64,000 nt of DNA from Oerskovia paurometabola (GTDB lineage: Bacteria > Actinomycetota > Actinomycetes > Actinomycetales > Cellulomonadaceae): the NCBI RefSeq assembly GCF_016907365.1, contig NZ_JAFBBV010000001.1:434001-498000 (forward strand), given 5' to 3'. Below are positions 32,529 through 40,542 of the stretch, piece by piece (within the stretch, counting starts at the first letter, position 1; every line of letters starts with the position of its first letter). The notes below the pieces were generated by a model. That model saw only the letters and a list, made by a program, of their open reading frames with translations. It made no database searches and had not been told where the DNA came from. A program made the position numbers and the translations under genes.

Positions 32529-33926
32529 ATGATGATCCGCACCCTGCACACACCCTCCCGAGGCACCGTCGCCCGGGCGGGCCAGACCCCCGGACGCATC
32601 CGCGCCCGGGTGACCTCCGCCGTCGGGACGCTCGCCGTGAGCGCCCTCGCGCTCTCCGCCTGCACCGCCGGGACCGACGGCGGCGGGGGCACCACCGCGG
32701 CCCCCGCCGACGACGAGGAGGTGTCGATCTCGATCTGGAGCGGATTCTCCGACCGCGAGCTCGGCATCATCGACGACGCGGTCGCCCGCTTCGAGGCCGA
32801 CCACCCCAACTACACCGTCACCAGCCAGGGCAGCCAGGACGACGACAAGCTCGCCCAGGCCATCCGCGGGGGCAACGCGCCCGACGTCGCGGTGTCCTTC
32901 TCGACCGACTACGTGGGACAGAACTGCTCGTCGGGCGCGTGGCAGGACCTCGGCCCGTTCATCGAGCGGGACGGCGTCGACCTGGAGCAGATCCCTGCGG
33001 CCGTGCGCGGCTACACCGAGTTCGAGGGCACACGCTGCGCGCTCCCCATGCTCGCCGACGTCTACGGGCTCTACTACAACCTGGACCAGTTCGCGGCGGC
33101 AGGCCTGACCGAGCCGCCTCGCACCACGAGCGAGCTCCTCGAGACCGCCAAGAAGCTCACGCAGTTCAACGAGGACGGCTCGATCAAGGTCGCCGGCTTC
33201 GTCCCGCTCATGAACTTCTACGCCAACACCCCGCAGGTCGTGGGCCCCATGTTCGGCGCGCACTGGACCGACGACTCGGGGAGGTCGAGCATCTCGACCG
33301 ACCCGGCATGGGCCGCGCTCGCAACCTGGCAGAAGGAGCTCGTCGACTGGTACGGCTACGACACGCTGCAGAAGTTCGTCGCCGGGTCGGGGCAGCAGTA
33401 CTCGGCCGACCAGGACTTCCAGACGGGCCGCATCGCGATGGCCCTCGACGGCGAGTACCGCACGGCGTTCATCGACGACGCTGCGCCCGACCTGAACTAT
33501 GCGACCGCTCCCGTCCCCGTGAGCGACGACCGGGTCGAAGAGTACGGCGGCGGGTACGCGACCGGGACGGTGATCGGCATCCCCCAGGGCGCCGAGAACC
33601 CCGGCGCCGCGTTCGAGCTCATCAAGTACCTGGCGTTCGACACGGGCTCGCTCGTGGCGATGTCCAACGGGCTCAAGAACGTCCCGACGACGCTCGACGC
33701 GCTCGAGTCGACCGAGCTCGAGGTCACGCCGCAGTTCCAGACGTTCCTCGACGTGTTCGCCTCGGACGGGCTGTCCAACAACCCGCCGTCGGCGAACGGT
33801 GGCGCCTACCTCAAGACCGTGTCCGACTTCTTCGACACGTGGCAGGCGGGCGGCGTGAAGGACCTCGACGCGGCTCTCGCGCAGGTCGACACGGACATCG
33901 AGAACGCCAAGGGCATCGGCGGCTGA
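32529..33926 (+). CDS. Extracellular sugar-binding lipoprotein (ABC importer, UgpB type)
   Basis: 465 residues. ATG at 32529 or 32532 (AAGGA at 32521). Signal peptide with lipobox ALALSAC (Cys near residue 45), so tethered to the membrane. Mature part begins VSISIWSGFSDRE, a strong family-1 solute-binding start, with RGGNAPDVAVSFS, DVYGLYYNLDQFAAAGL and GGGYATGTVIGIPQG later. Followed by two permease genes with 2-base gaps. Ligand cannot be read; no glycosidase gene is linked. Confidence 0.92.
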   Translation: MMIRTLHTPSRGTVARAGQTPGRIRARVTSAVGTLAVSALALSACTAGTDGGGGTTAAPADDEEVSISIWSGFSDRELGIIDDAVARFEADHPNYTVTSQGSQDDDKLAQAIRGGNAPDVAVSFSTDYVGQNCSSGAWQDLGPFIERDGVDLEQIPAAVRGYTEFEGTRCALPMLADVYGLYYNLDQFAAAGLTEPPRTTSELLETAKKLTQFNEDGSIKVAGFVPLMNFYANTPQVVGPMFGAHWTDDSGRSSISTDPAWAALATWQKELVDWYGYDTLQKFVAGSGQQYSADQDFQTGRIAMALDGEYRTAFIDDAAPDLNYATAPVPVSDDRVEEYGGGYATGTVIGIPQGAENPGAAFELIKYLAFDTGSLVAMSNGLKNVPTTLDALESTELEVTPQFQTFLDVFASDGLSNNPPSANGGAYLKTVSDFFDTWQAGGVKDLDAALAQVDTDIENAKGIGG

Positions 33927-33928
33927 TC

Positions 33929-34936
33929 ATGACCGTCCTGGCTCCGGGCCACCCCGGTTCCCCGTCCGCCACCGTGCGGCCGGGGGACCCGGCGGGCCCC
34001 GCTCTGCGGCGCAGGCGCGCGCGACGCCGCGCACTGACCGTCCTCGCGTTCATGTCCCCCTGGATCGTCGGGTTCTCGCTGTTCCTGGTGTACCCGTTGG
34101 TCTCGACGGTCTACTTCTCGTTCACGAACTACGACCTCATCTCCGCCCCGACCTTCGTGGGCCTGCGCAACTACACGCACATGTTCACTGCGGACCCCAT
34201 CATGTGGATCGCGATCCGCAACACCGCGTGGCTCACGGTCGCGATCACGGTGGGACGCGTCCTCTTCGCGCTCGTGACCGCGGTGACGCTGACCCGGGTC
34301 AAGCGGGCAACAGGCGTCTTCCGCACCCTGTACTACCTGCCGGCCCTCGTGCCCCCCGTCGCCGGCACGCTCGCGTTCGTGTTCCTCTTCAACCCCGGTT
34401 CGGGTCCGGTCAACAAGGTGCTCGGCTGGTTCGGGATCGAGGGGCCGCTGTGGTTCCAGGACCCGGCGCTGGCCAAGCCCGCACTGACGATGCTCGTCCT
34501 GTGGGGAGTGGGCGAGCTCATGATCATCGTGCTCGCCTCGCTGCTCGACGTCCCGACCGAGCTGTACGAGGCCGCTGGGCTCGACGGTGCGGGGGCGTGG
34601 CGGAAGTTCTGGCACGTGACCCTGCCGTCGATCGTCCCCGTCCTGCTCTTCTCGGTCGTGACGTCCGTGATCGCGGGTCTGCAGTTCTTCACGCAGGCCA
34701 TGGTCGCGGGGTCGGTGGCTTCGGGCTCGTCGCAGGTCGCGGGCAGCAGCCAGCTCGCGGGGTACCCGGAGAACTCGACCATGACGTTCCCCATGTGGCT
34801 GTACCAGCAGGGATTCCAGTACTACAACATGGGCTACGCCTCCGCGATGGCGGTCGTGCTCTTCCTCGTGTCGGGCGCGTTCACGGTCCTCGTGCTGCGA
34901 CGCATGACCCGGGGTTCCGACGAGGCGGGAGCCTGA
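33929..34936 (+). CDS. Sugar ABC transporter permease (MalF/UgpA type)
   Basis: 335 residues, six membrane segments (first LTVLAFMSPWIVGFSLFLVYP). The EAA loop that contacts the ATPase reads YEAAGLDGAGAWRKFWHVTLP (residues ~212-232). Begins 2 bases after the binding-protein stop. Confidence 0.92.
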   Translation: MTVLAPGHPGSPSATVRPGDPAGPALRRRRARRRALTVLAFMSPWIVGFSLFLVYPLVSTVYFSFTNYDLISAPTFVGLRNYTHMFTADPIMWIAIRNTAWLTVAITVGRVLFALVTAVTLTRVKRATGVFRTLYYLPALVPPVAGTLAFVFLFNPGSGPVNKVLGWFGIEGPLWFQDPALAKPALTMLVLWGVGELMIIVLASLLDVPTELYEAAGLDGAGAWRKFWHVTLPSIVPVLLFSVVTSVIAGLQFFTQAMVAGSVASGSSQVAGSSQLAGYPENSTMTFPMWLYQQGFQYYNMGYASAMAVVLFLVSGAFTVLVLRRMTRGSDEAGA

Positions 34937-34937
34937 C

Positions 34938-35915
34938 ATGACCACGTCCACGACCCTGCCGGCATCGTCCGGATCGCCCGCTCCGCACCGGCACGGGCGC
35001 ACGTCGCGCACGTCGCGCACCTCGCGCACCTCGCGCACCTCGCGCGCCGCGCGATCCTCGGCGCAGCTTCCCGGTTTCCACCTGACTCCGCGCGCCCGAC
35101 GCATCGCTTCCTCGGTCGGGACGCACTCGTTCGCGATCGTCCTGGCCGTGATGTTCTTGGCCCCGATCGTGTTCGTGGTGCTCACGGCGTTCATGTCCGA
35201 CCAGCAGGCGCTCACGGGTGCCTGGTGGCCCACGTCGTGGCACGCGGAGAACTTCGCCGCGGTCTTCGACAAGGCGCCCATGCTCCGCTACTACCTCAAC
35301 TCGCTCGTGTACTCGCTGCTCGCGACGCTCGGCATGCTGCTGTCCTCGGTGCCTGTGGCCTACGCCCTCGCGCGGCTGCGCTGGCGGGGCCGCAACGTGT
35401 CCTTCCTGCTCACGGTCGTGGCGATGCTCCTGCCGCCGCAGGTCGTGGCCGTGCCGCTCTACATCCTGTGGGCGCGCCTCGACATGACCGGGACGCTGTG
35501 GCCGCTGATCGTCCCGTACTTCGTGGGGGACGCGTTCAGCATCTTCCTGCTGCGCCAGTTCTTCCTCACGATCCCCGAGTCCTACTCGGAGGCCGCGCGG
35601 CTCGACGGCCTGAGCGAGCTCGGCATCCTGCGGCGCGTGATCCTTCCCATGGCCAAGCCGGGCGTCGCGGCCGCCGCGCTGTTCACGTTCATGTACACGT
35701 GGAACGACTACTTCGGTCCGCTCCTCTACACCGGGGAGAATCCCCAGAGCTGGACGCTGTCCCTGGGCCTCGCGTCGTTCCGCGGGGTGCACCAGGTGCA
35801 GTGGAACCTGACCATGGCGGCGACGCTGCTCGCGATGATCCCCGTCGTCGCGATCTTCTTCGTCGCCCAGAAGACGTTCGTCGAAGGGATCTCCTTCTCA
35901 GGTGTGAAGGGGTAG
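34938..35915 (+). CDS. Sugar ABC transporter permease (MalG/UgpE type)
   Basis: 325 residues. N-terminal tail contains five RTS units from a 9-bp tandem repeat, then six membrane segments starting FAIVLAVMFLAPIVFVVL. EAA loop YSEAARLDGLSELGILRRVILP near residue 218. Overlaps the end of the previous gene by a 1-base gap (TGACATG). There is no ATP-binding subunit gene in the operon; in actinobacteria such importers commonly share the MsiK ATPase encoded elsewhere. Confidence 0.92.
   Translation: MTTSTTLPASSGSPAPHRHGRTSRTSRTSRTSRTSRAARSSAQLPGFHLTPRARRIASSVGTHSFAIVLAVMFLAPIVFVVLTAFMSDQQALTGAWWPTSWHAENFAAVFDKAPMLRYYLNSLVYSLLATLGMLLSSVPVAYALARLRWRGRNVSFLLTVVAMLLPPQVVAVPLYILWARLDMTGTLWPLIVPYFVGDAFSIFLLRQFFLTIPESYSEAARLDGLSELGILRRVILPMAKPGVAAAALFTFMYTWNDYFGPLLYTGENPQSWTLSLGLASFRGVHQVQWNLTMAATLLAMIPVVAIFFVAQKTFVEGISFSGVKG
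34998..35042 (+). repeat. 9-bp tandem repeat, 5 units, in-frame
   Basis: CGCACGTCG twice followed by CGCACCTCG three times, encoding Arg-Thr-Ser five times in the cytoplasmic tail of the permease. Unit number could vary by slippage without breaking the frame. Confidence 0.9.
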
Positions 35916-35969
35916 TCCGGGAGGTGCCGCGGGGACCGGAACTGGGCCGGGAGCCCGCGGCGGAGGTGC

Positions 35970-36001
35970 GGGGCCGCTCGACGTCCGCGTCGAGCGGCCC
36001 C
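35970..36001. terminator. Hairpin terminator after the sugar importer operon
   Basis: Perfect 14-bp stem GGGGCCGCTCGACG / CGTCGAGCGGCCCC with a 4-nt loop followed by TTCG. A second hairpin (GCGCCGCACC / GGTGCGGCGC) at 36026-36051, next to an 11-mer copy at 36015-36025, follows directly. Confidence 0.8.
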
Positions 36002-36087
36002 TTCGTGCGCTCCTGCCCGACGGCGGCGCCGCACCCCGGGCGGTGCGGCGCACCTCAGCCCGTGCTCGCCCCGGGGCAGCCCCTGCC

Positions 36088-36198
36088 TCAGGCGACGCCG
36101 TCGATCCCCACGATCGACAGGAAGACCACGAGGGACCCGAGCAGCACGACGGCGACACCGACCGATATCAGCAGGACGGTACGGGGACGGACGGGCAT
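36088..36198 (-). CDS. Small single-span membrane protein (36 residues)
   Basis: ATG 36198 with GCAGGAG seven bases upstream. MPVRPRT is a positive cytoplasmic start, then a 25-residue hydrophobic span (VLLISVGVAVVLLGSLVVFL and SIVGI) and a short tail DGVA. Composition is that of a genuine membrane microprotein. It stands between a terminator and the CoA-disulfide reductase gene stop, transcribed toward the sugar importer. Role unknown. Confidence 0.55.
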   Translation of the reverse strand: MPVRPRTVLLISVGVAVVLLGSLVVFLSIVGIDGVA

Positions 36199-36354
36199 GG
36201 GGCTCCTGCCGGGTAGGGGTCGCGCGCACGGACGTCCGTGCGCGTTGAGGGAACCCGACCATCGTAGGCAGGGCCGGCACCTTCCCGGCGCGGGTCCCGT
36301 CGGAGGCGGTCGGCGCGACAGTGGCGGGCGGGCCTCTCCGCCCGCCACCGTCCG

Positions 36355-38208
36355 TCAGGCCGTGGGGCTGCTGGACGCCGCGAGCTCGTCGGTGCGGGCC
36401 GTGCGGCGGGCGAGCGTCCCGTCTCGCCACGTGAGGTAGCCGCCGTCGAGGTTGCGCACGTCGTACCCGAGCTGGGTCAGCAGTCGCGCGGCCGTGTGCC
36501 CGCGCTGCCCCACCTGGCAGTGCACGACGACGGGGGCCCCGGCGGGGATCTCGGCCGCGGCCCGGTCGCGCAGCTCGTCGAGCGGGACGTTGAGCGCGGG
36601 CAGCGTCTCCGCGCCCTCAGGGCCGTCAGCAGCGCGCACCTCGACGGTCCCGCGCGCGTGCTCGCCCGGCGTGCGGACGTCGACGACGGTCGCGCCCTGG
36701 GCGACGAGCGCGTCGAGCTCGTGCCACTGGACGCTGCGGGTCTCACCCGCGCGCAGGTTGTCGGCCACGTAGCCCAGCATGTTGACGGGGTCCTTGGCCG
36801 AGCCGTAGGCCGGGGCGTACGCGAGCTCGAGGTCGGCGAGGTCGGAGGCCGTGAGCCCGCCTGCGATGGCCGTGGCGAGTACGTCGATGCGCTTGTCGAC
36901 GCCGTCGCGGCCGACTCCCTGCGCGCCGAGGATCAGGTCGGTCTCAGGGTCGACGAGCAGCTTGAGGGCCATCTGGGTCGCGCCGGGGTAGTAGCCCGCG
37001 TGCTGCGCGGGGTGCGTGTGGATCGCCCGGTAGGGGCGCCCCTCGGCACGCAGGCGCTTCTCGTTGCGCCCGACGCTCGCGGCCGTCAGCCCGAACACCC
37101 CGACGACGGCCGTGCCCATCGAGGGGCGCATGCCGTTGCGGCGCCCCAGGATCACGTCGGCGACGTGGCGCCCGTGCCGGTTGGCGAGGTTCGCGAGGGG
37201 GATGAGGGTGGTCGGCTCGTCGCCGGTGGACGAGGCGTCGGAGGCCGTCGCGGCGAGTGCGTCGCGCTTGGTCGCGGCGTCGCCCACGGCGTAGACGTCG
37301 GGCACCGAGGTGCGCAGGTCCTCGTCGACGAGGATGCCGCCGCGCGGGCCGACCTGCGCTCCGGCGAGGACCGCGAGCTCGACGTCGGGGCGGACGCCGA
37401 TCGCGGCCACGACGAGGTCGGCCGGGACCGTGCCACGCGGCGAGCCGTCGGCCGAGGACAGGTCGGCCGTGTCGGGGCCGAGCGCACCGACCTGCGTCGA
37501 GGTGCGCACGTGGACGCCGTGGGCCTCGAGCTCCTGCTGGACGCGGATCGCCATCTCGGGGTCGAGCGGGGCCAGGACCTGGTCGGCGAGCTCGACGAGC
37601 GTGACGTCGAGACCACGGTGCACGAGGTTCTCCGCGACCTCGACCCCGACGAACCCGCCGCCGATCACGACGGCCGAGCGGGCCGGTGGCCGGGCGGGCG
37701 ACCGGCCCGGTGACCGGACGGGGCCGGGCATGGTCGTGGCGCGTGAGCCGGCGGGGTCCGTGCCGTCGATCGTGCCGTCGATCGCGGCGACGATCCGGTC
37801 GACGTCGGCCACGTCGCGCAGCACGAGGGCGCGCTCCATGCCGGGCGCGGGCGGGACGATCGGGCGGGCCCCGGGGCTCAGCACGAGCCGGTCGTAGGTC
37901 TCGACGGACTCCTCGCCCGTGGCGAGGTCGCGGACCGCGACGGTGTGCGCGTCGGCGTCGACGCCTGTGACGCGGTGGCGGACGCGGACGTCGATGCGGA
38001 AGCGGGCGGCGAGCGACCCGGGGGTCTGGAGGAGGAGCGCGTCGCGGTCCTCGATGACTCCTCCGGCGTAGTAGGGCAGGCCGCAGTTGGCGAACGAGAC
38101 GTGATCGCCGGCCTCGAGGACGACGATCTGCGCGTCCTCCGACAGGCGACGAAGACGGGTCGCCGCGGACATGCCTGCCGCGACGCCTCCGACGATGACG
38201 ATCTTCAT
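36355..38208 (-). CDS. CoA-disulfide reductase/persulfide reductase with C-terminal rhodanese domain
   Basis: 617 residues from ATG 38208 (AGGAGGAAA). FAD site KIVIVGGVAAGMSAATRLRR at the start, redox Cys in SFANCGLPYY near 43, NAD(P)H site SAVVIGGGFVGVEVAENL near 175, VYAVGDAA near 310, and the CoA-reductase dimerisation domain (HPAQHAGYYPGA). C-terminal rhodanese (residues ~520-610) with active Cys in VVHCQVGQRG. Such CoADR-RHD fusions reduce CoA- and glutathione-type persulfides or polysulfide, releasing sulfide. A ~25-residue Pro/Arg/Ser-rich insert before the NAD(P)H motif (RSPGRSPARPPARS) is unusual. Divergent from the Cys-rich/CstR operon across a shared operator. Confidence 0.92.
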   Translation of the reverse strand: MKIVIVGGVAAGMSAATRLRRLSEDAQIVVLEAGDHVSFANCGLPYYAGGVIEDRDALLLQTPGSLAARFRIDVRVRHRVTGVDADAHTVAVRDLATGEESVETYDRLVLSPGARPIVPPAPGMERALVLRDVADVDRIVAAIDGTIDGTDPAGSRATTMPGPVRSPGRSPARPPARSAVVIGGGFVGVEVAENLVHRGLDVTLVELADQVLAPLDPEMAIRVQQELEAHGVHVRTSTQVGALGPDTADLSSADGSPRGTVPADLVVAAIGVRPDVELAVLAGAQVGPRGGILVDEDLRTSVPDVYAVGDAATKRDALAATASDASSTGDEPTTLIPLANLANRHGRHVADVILGRRNGMRPSMGTAVVGVFGLTAASVGRNEKRLRAEGRPYRAIHTHPAQHAGYYPGATQMALKLLVDPETDLILGAQGVGRDGVDKRIDVLATAIAGGLTASDLADLELAYAPAYGSAKDPVNMLGYVADNLRAGETRSVQWHELDALVAQGATVVDVRTPGEHARGTVEVRAADGPEGAETLPALNVPLDELRDRAAAEIPAGAPVVVHCQVGQRGHTAARLLTQLGYDVRNLDGGYLTWRDGTLARRTARTDELAASSSPTA

Positions 38209-38232
38209 GCTTTCCTCCTGGGGGTTGGGAAG

Positions 38233-38256
38233 CACTATACCCCCGGGGGTATAGTG
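38233..38256. promoter_or_regulatory. Perfect 24-nt CstR/CsoR-type operator
   Basis: CACTATACCCCC followed directly by its exact complement. The core ATACCCCC-GGGGGTAT is the consensus of CsoR-family operators, in particular CstR. It lies 25 bases before the CoADR-rhodanese ATG and 28 before the first GTG of the divergent operon, so one repressor tetramer could shut both promoters. Confidence 0.88.
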
Positions 38257-38283
38257 GGACCACATCCACCAAGGAGGAAAAGC

Positions 38284-38457
38284 GTGTGTAGAGCGGTGAC
38301 CTGCAAGAAGTGCGGCAAGACGACGTGGGCCGGCTGCGGCCAGCACGTCGACCAGGTCATGCGGGGCGTGCCCCGCGCCGACCGCTGCGAGGGCCACGCG
38401 GCCGAGGCCAAGGCACCTGCGCAGGGGTCCTTCCTCTCGCGCCTGTTCAAGCGCTGA
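38284..38457 (+). CDS. Cys-rich mini-protein 1 (57 residues)
   Basis: GTG start with AAGGAGGAAA seven bases upstream, first gene after the operator. Product: VCRAVTCKKCGKTTWAGCGQH then VDQVMRGVPRADRCEGH and a 20-residue tail SFLSRLFKR. It has five Cys and two His arranged C-x4-C-x2-C-G-K-x-T-W-x-G-C-G-x-H. The second gene downstream encodes a shorter protein with the same arrangement, so the two are paralogues. The pattern could bind zinc/copper or carry persulfide; no named domain is recognised. The Phe/Leu/Arg tail could be amphipathic. Confidence 0.75.
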   Translation: MCRAVTCKKCGKTTWAGCGQHVDQVMRGVPRADRCEGHAAEAKAPAQGSFLSRLFKR

Positions 38458-38490
38458 CCCCCCGACCCGACGACCACGAGGAGAACCACC

Positions 38491-38607
38491 ATGTGCAGCC
38501 CCGCCCGCTGCGGAACCTGCCGCAAGATCACCTGGACCGGCTGCGGCATGCACGCCGACGAGGTCCTCGCCGAGTTCGAGCCCTCCGAACGCTGCACCTG
38601 CCGATGA
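38491..38607 (+). CDS. Cys-rich mini-protein 2 (38 residues)
   Basis: ATG 38491 with ACGAGGAGAA upstream. Product reads MCSPARCGTCRKITWTGCG, MHADEVLAEFEPSERCTCR: six Cys in 38 residues, with the C-x2-C-x-K-x-TW-x-GCG-x-H core shared with mini-protein 1 and an extra C-terminal Cys pair. Its stop overlaps the next ATG (ATGA), which supports real translation. Too small for most gene finders. Co-transcribed with a persulfide-type regulator; role unknown. Confidence 0.75.
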   Translation: MCSPARCGTCRKITWTGCGMHADEVLAEFEPSERCTCR

Positions 38608-39026
38608 GCCCGGCGCCCCGGCGCGCCGTGCCCGACGCCCTGCCCGTCCAGGTGCGGCGACCCGCGTGGGGAAGGCGACGGCTCGTCGTCGCCGCCGCCG
38701 TCGTTCCCGGGCTCCTCGTACTGCTCGTGGAGGCGGGCGGTGGCTGGACCTCCGGCGTCGCACCCCTGTGGCTGGGGCTGCTCGCGGCCGTGGCCGTCGT
38801 CGGCGGCCTCACGCTCGCGAGCTACGTCCCGGCCCGGGGCGAGTCCTGGCGGGATACCCTCGGGTGCTCGCCGTGCGCCGTCGTCTCGGGCGGCACGGTG
38901 CTCGCCGCCGTGTTCCTGGTGGGCCAGGCGCCGCACCAGGCCGGGATGGTGCTGCCAGCGCTGGCTGTTGTCCTGTTCGGGCTCGTGCAGCGCACGAGCA
39001 GCACGCGCGACGCGTGCGTGCGATGA
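38604..39026 (+). CDS. Four-span membrane protein with CSPC motif
   Basis: 140 residues; ATG overlaps the stop of mini-protein 2. Basic N-terminal tail, then four hydrophobic segments (VVAAAVVPGLLVLLVEAG, LWLGLLAAVAVVGGLTLA, CAVVSGGTVLAAVFLVG, AGMVLPALAVVLFGLVQ). The second loop contains WRDTLGCSPC, a vicinal Cys pair that could bind metal or sulfur. No family recognised. Position inside the CstR operon suggests transport of sulfide, sulfite or sulfur carriers, which is inference. Confidence 0.78.
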   Translation: MSPAPRRAVPDALPVQVRRPAWGRRRLVVAAAVVPGLLVLLVEAGGGWTSGVAPLWLGLLAAVAVVGGLTLASYVPARGESWRDTLGCSPCAVVSGGTVLAAVFLVGQAPHQAGMVLPALAVVLFGLVQRTSSTRDACVR

Positions 39027-39037
39027 GAGGGAGAGTC

Positions 39038-39298
39038 ATGGAGCTCGACAAGGACGAGATGAAGAAGGTCTCGAACCGGCTCAAGCGTGCCCAGGGGCAG
39101 CTTGCCGCGGTCGTGCGGATGGTCGACGACGGCGGCGACTGCGCCGACCTCGTGATGCAGCTCTCCGCGGTGTCCAAGGCGCTCGACCGCGCCGGGTTCG
39201 CGATCATCGCTTCGGGCATGAAGCAGTGCCTCACGGACGAGGAGAACGGCACGGCGGACGTGCAGAAGCTCGAGAAGCTCTTCCTGTCGCTGACCTAG
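39038..39298 (+). CDS. cstR: CsoR-family regulator, CstR-like (persulfide sensor)
   Basis: 86 residues from ATG 39038 (GAGGGAGAG). Helical CsoR/FrmR fold: MKKVSNRLKRAQGQLAAVVRMVDD, then GDCADLVMQLSAVSKALDRAG and MKQCL. Two Cys are kept (in GDCADLV near residue 36 and in KQCL near 65), but the His that binds copper in CsoR is replaced by Gly (ASGMKQC), which is the CstR pattern: two Cys that form di-, tri- or tetrasulfide bridges. Last gene of the operon; the 24-nt operator upstream of the operon is its likely target. Confidence 0.87.
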   Translation: MELDKDEMKKVSNRLKRAQGQLAAVVRMVDDGGDCADLVMQLSAVSKALDRAGFAIIASGMKQCLTDEENGTADVQKLEKLFLSLT

Positions 39299-39415
39299 GC
39301 CGCCCGACCGCGCCGGGAGGCGACCGCGCGCGCCCCGGGGGATGATCGCGAAGGTGAGCAGGACTCCCGGGGCGAGCGGCGCCGTCGGGCAGGAGCGACC
39401 TCTCAGGAGCCACCC

Positions 39416-40024
39416 ATGAGCGACGACGCGACCTACGGCAGCCCCGTGTTCGACTGGTCCGTGCTGACGGTCCCGACCCCGCTCGCGATGGTGCGCGGGC
39501 AGCTCGGGTTCTCGTGGCTCGAGGTGCTGGGACGGCTCGTGACCCTCGACCAGGACGAGTTCGAGTGGGAGCCCGCGCCGGACGCGCTGCGCGTCGTGCG
39601 GCGCGGGGAGGAGCGCTCGCCCCGGACGCTCGGGGTCGGCGAGTGGGTCATGGAGTGGCCCGAGGGGTCGGACTCGCCGCAGCCGCGGACGATCGCGTGG
39701 CTCGTCGCGCACCTCACCGAGGCGTTCTTCGAGCGGTGGGAGTGGACGTTCGGCGACCGCATCGCCCGGCGGGACGCCGTCGCGTTCTCGGGCGAGGTGG
39801 ACCCCGCGATCGAAGGTCTGACGCGCTGGGTCGACCTGTGGCGCGACGGCGTCGACTCGCTGCCCGACGACGAGGTGTTCACGGTCGGGCTCAGCCAGGC
39901 GACCGAGATCGACGCCCAGGCGCCGTTCGGGCACCTCGTGCTCCACATGAACCGCGAGCTCATCCACCACGGCGCCGAGATCATGGTGCTGCAGGACCTG
40001 TACCGGGCGCGGCACGCGGACTGA
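39416..40024 (+). CDS. DinB-like (DinB_2 superfamily) protein
   Basis: 202 residues, ATG with CAGGAGCC upstream. Four-helix pattern with presumed metal-binding His in IAWLVAHLTEAFFERW near residue 97 and in HLVLHMNRELIHHGAEIMVLQDLY near 180 (H-H-G-x-E-I). These DinB_2/maleylpyruvate-isomerase-like proteins are often thiol-dependent transferases using mycothiol or bacillithiol; the substrate is unknown. Convergent with a small secreted protein gene. Confidence 0.82.
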   Translation: MSDDATYGSPVFDWSVLTVPTPLAMVRGQLGFSWLEVLGRLVTLDQDEFEWEPAPDALRVVRRGEERSPRTLGVGEWVMEWPEGSDSPQPRTIAWLVAHLTEAFFERWEWTFGDRIARRDAVAFSGEVDPAIEGLTRWVDLWRDGVDSLPDDEVFTVGLSQATEIDAQAPFGHLVLHMNRELIHHGAEIMVLQDLYRARHAD

Positions 40025-40033
40025 GTCACCCCG

Positions 40034-40071
40034 ACGACGGCGCGCCACCCCACAGGGCGGCGCGCCGTCGT
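40034..40071. terminator. Convergent hairpin terminator
   Basis: Perfect 13-bp stem ACGACGGCGCGCC / GGCGCGCCGTCGT with a 12-nt loop, 10 bases after the DinB_2 stop. Confidence 0.8.
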
Positions 40072-40125
40072 GCTCCGCGGACAGGGCCGTAGCCGTCCTC
40101 TCGGCGACGTCGCCGAGGTCGTCGG

Positions 40126-40395
40126 TCAGCGCCGGGCGATGAAGTGGTACTCGCCGCCCGCGTACGTGCAGGAGCCGACGATGTACCCGCGGTTGCGCCA
40201 CTCGGCGCGTCCCGCGTTGCAGCTCGCCAGCGTCGTGAAGCCACCGACGACCTGTGAGCTGAGGAGTGCGACCTGCCCGCTGAGAGGTGCGGCCTGGCCG
40301 CTGAGGGGCGCCGCGCTCGCCGGAGCCGCAGCTCCGACCAGAGTGGTGACCCCGACTGCTGCGGAGACGAGGGCTCCGATGACCTTGTTTCGCAT
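40126..40395 (-). CDS. Small secreted protein with 7-residue repeats
   Basis: 89 residues from ATG 40395 (GGGGAGAAC upstream). Clear signal peptide MRNKVIGALVSAAVGVTTLV ending GAAAPASAAP. The mature part starts with three 7-residue units (APLSGQA, APLSGQV, ALLSSQV) and continues with one Cys pair (ASCNAGRAEW and VGSCTYAGG) in a compact RGYIVGSCTYAGGEYHF segment. The last part resembles small secreted proteins of Streptomyces with one disulfide. Function unknown. Confidence 0.75.
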   Translation of the reverse strand: MRNKVIGALVSAAVGVTTLVGAAAPASAAPLSGQAAPLSGQVALLSSQVVGGFTTLASCNAGRAEWRNRGYIVGSCTYAGGEYHFIARR

Positions 40396-40542
40396 GTTCT
40401 CCCCTGATTCATCCGAATGCCCCGTAGTGGGCACGACGCCCATCGTCGTCACAGAGCTGGACGGCCCGCAACCGGAGAGGCGTCGGCAGGATCACACCCT
40501 TCCGGGGGAATCCCCGGCCCGTCGCCGCGGTTGAGAACGGGC

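Noticed and set aside
34998..35042. 9-bp repeat as a frameshift-based phase-variation switch
   Set aside because: Unit length is a multiple of three, so slippage changes the number of RTS units but cannot turn the gene off.
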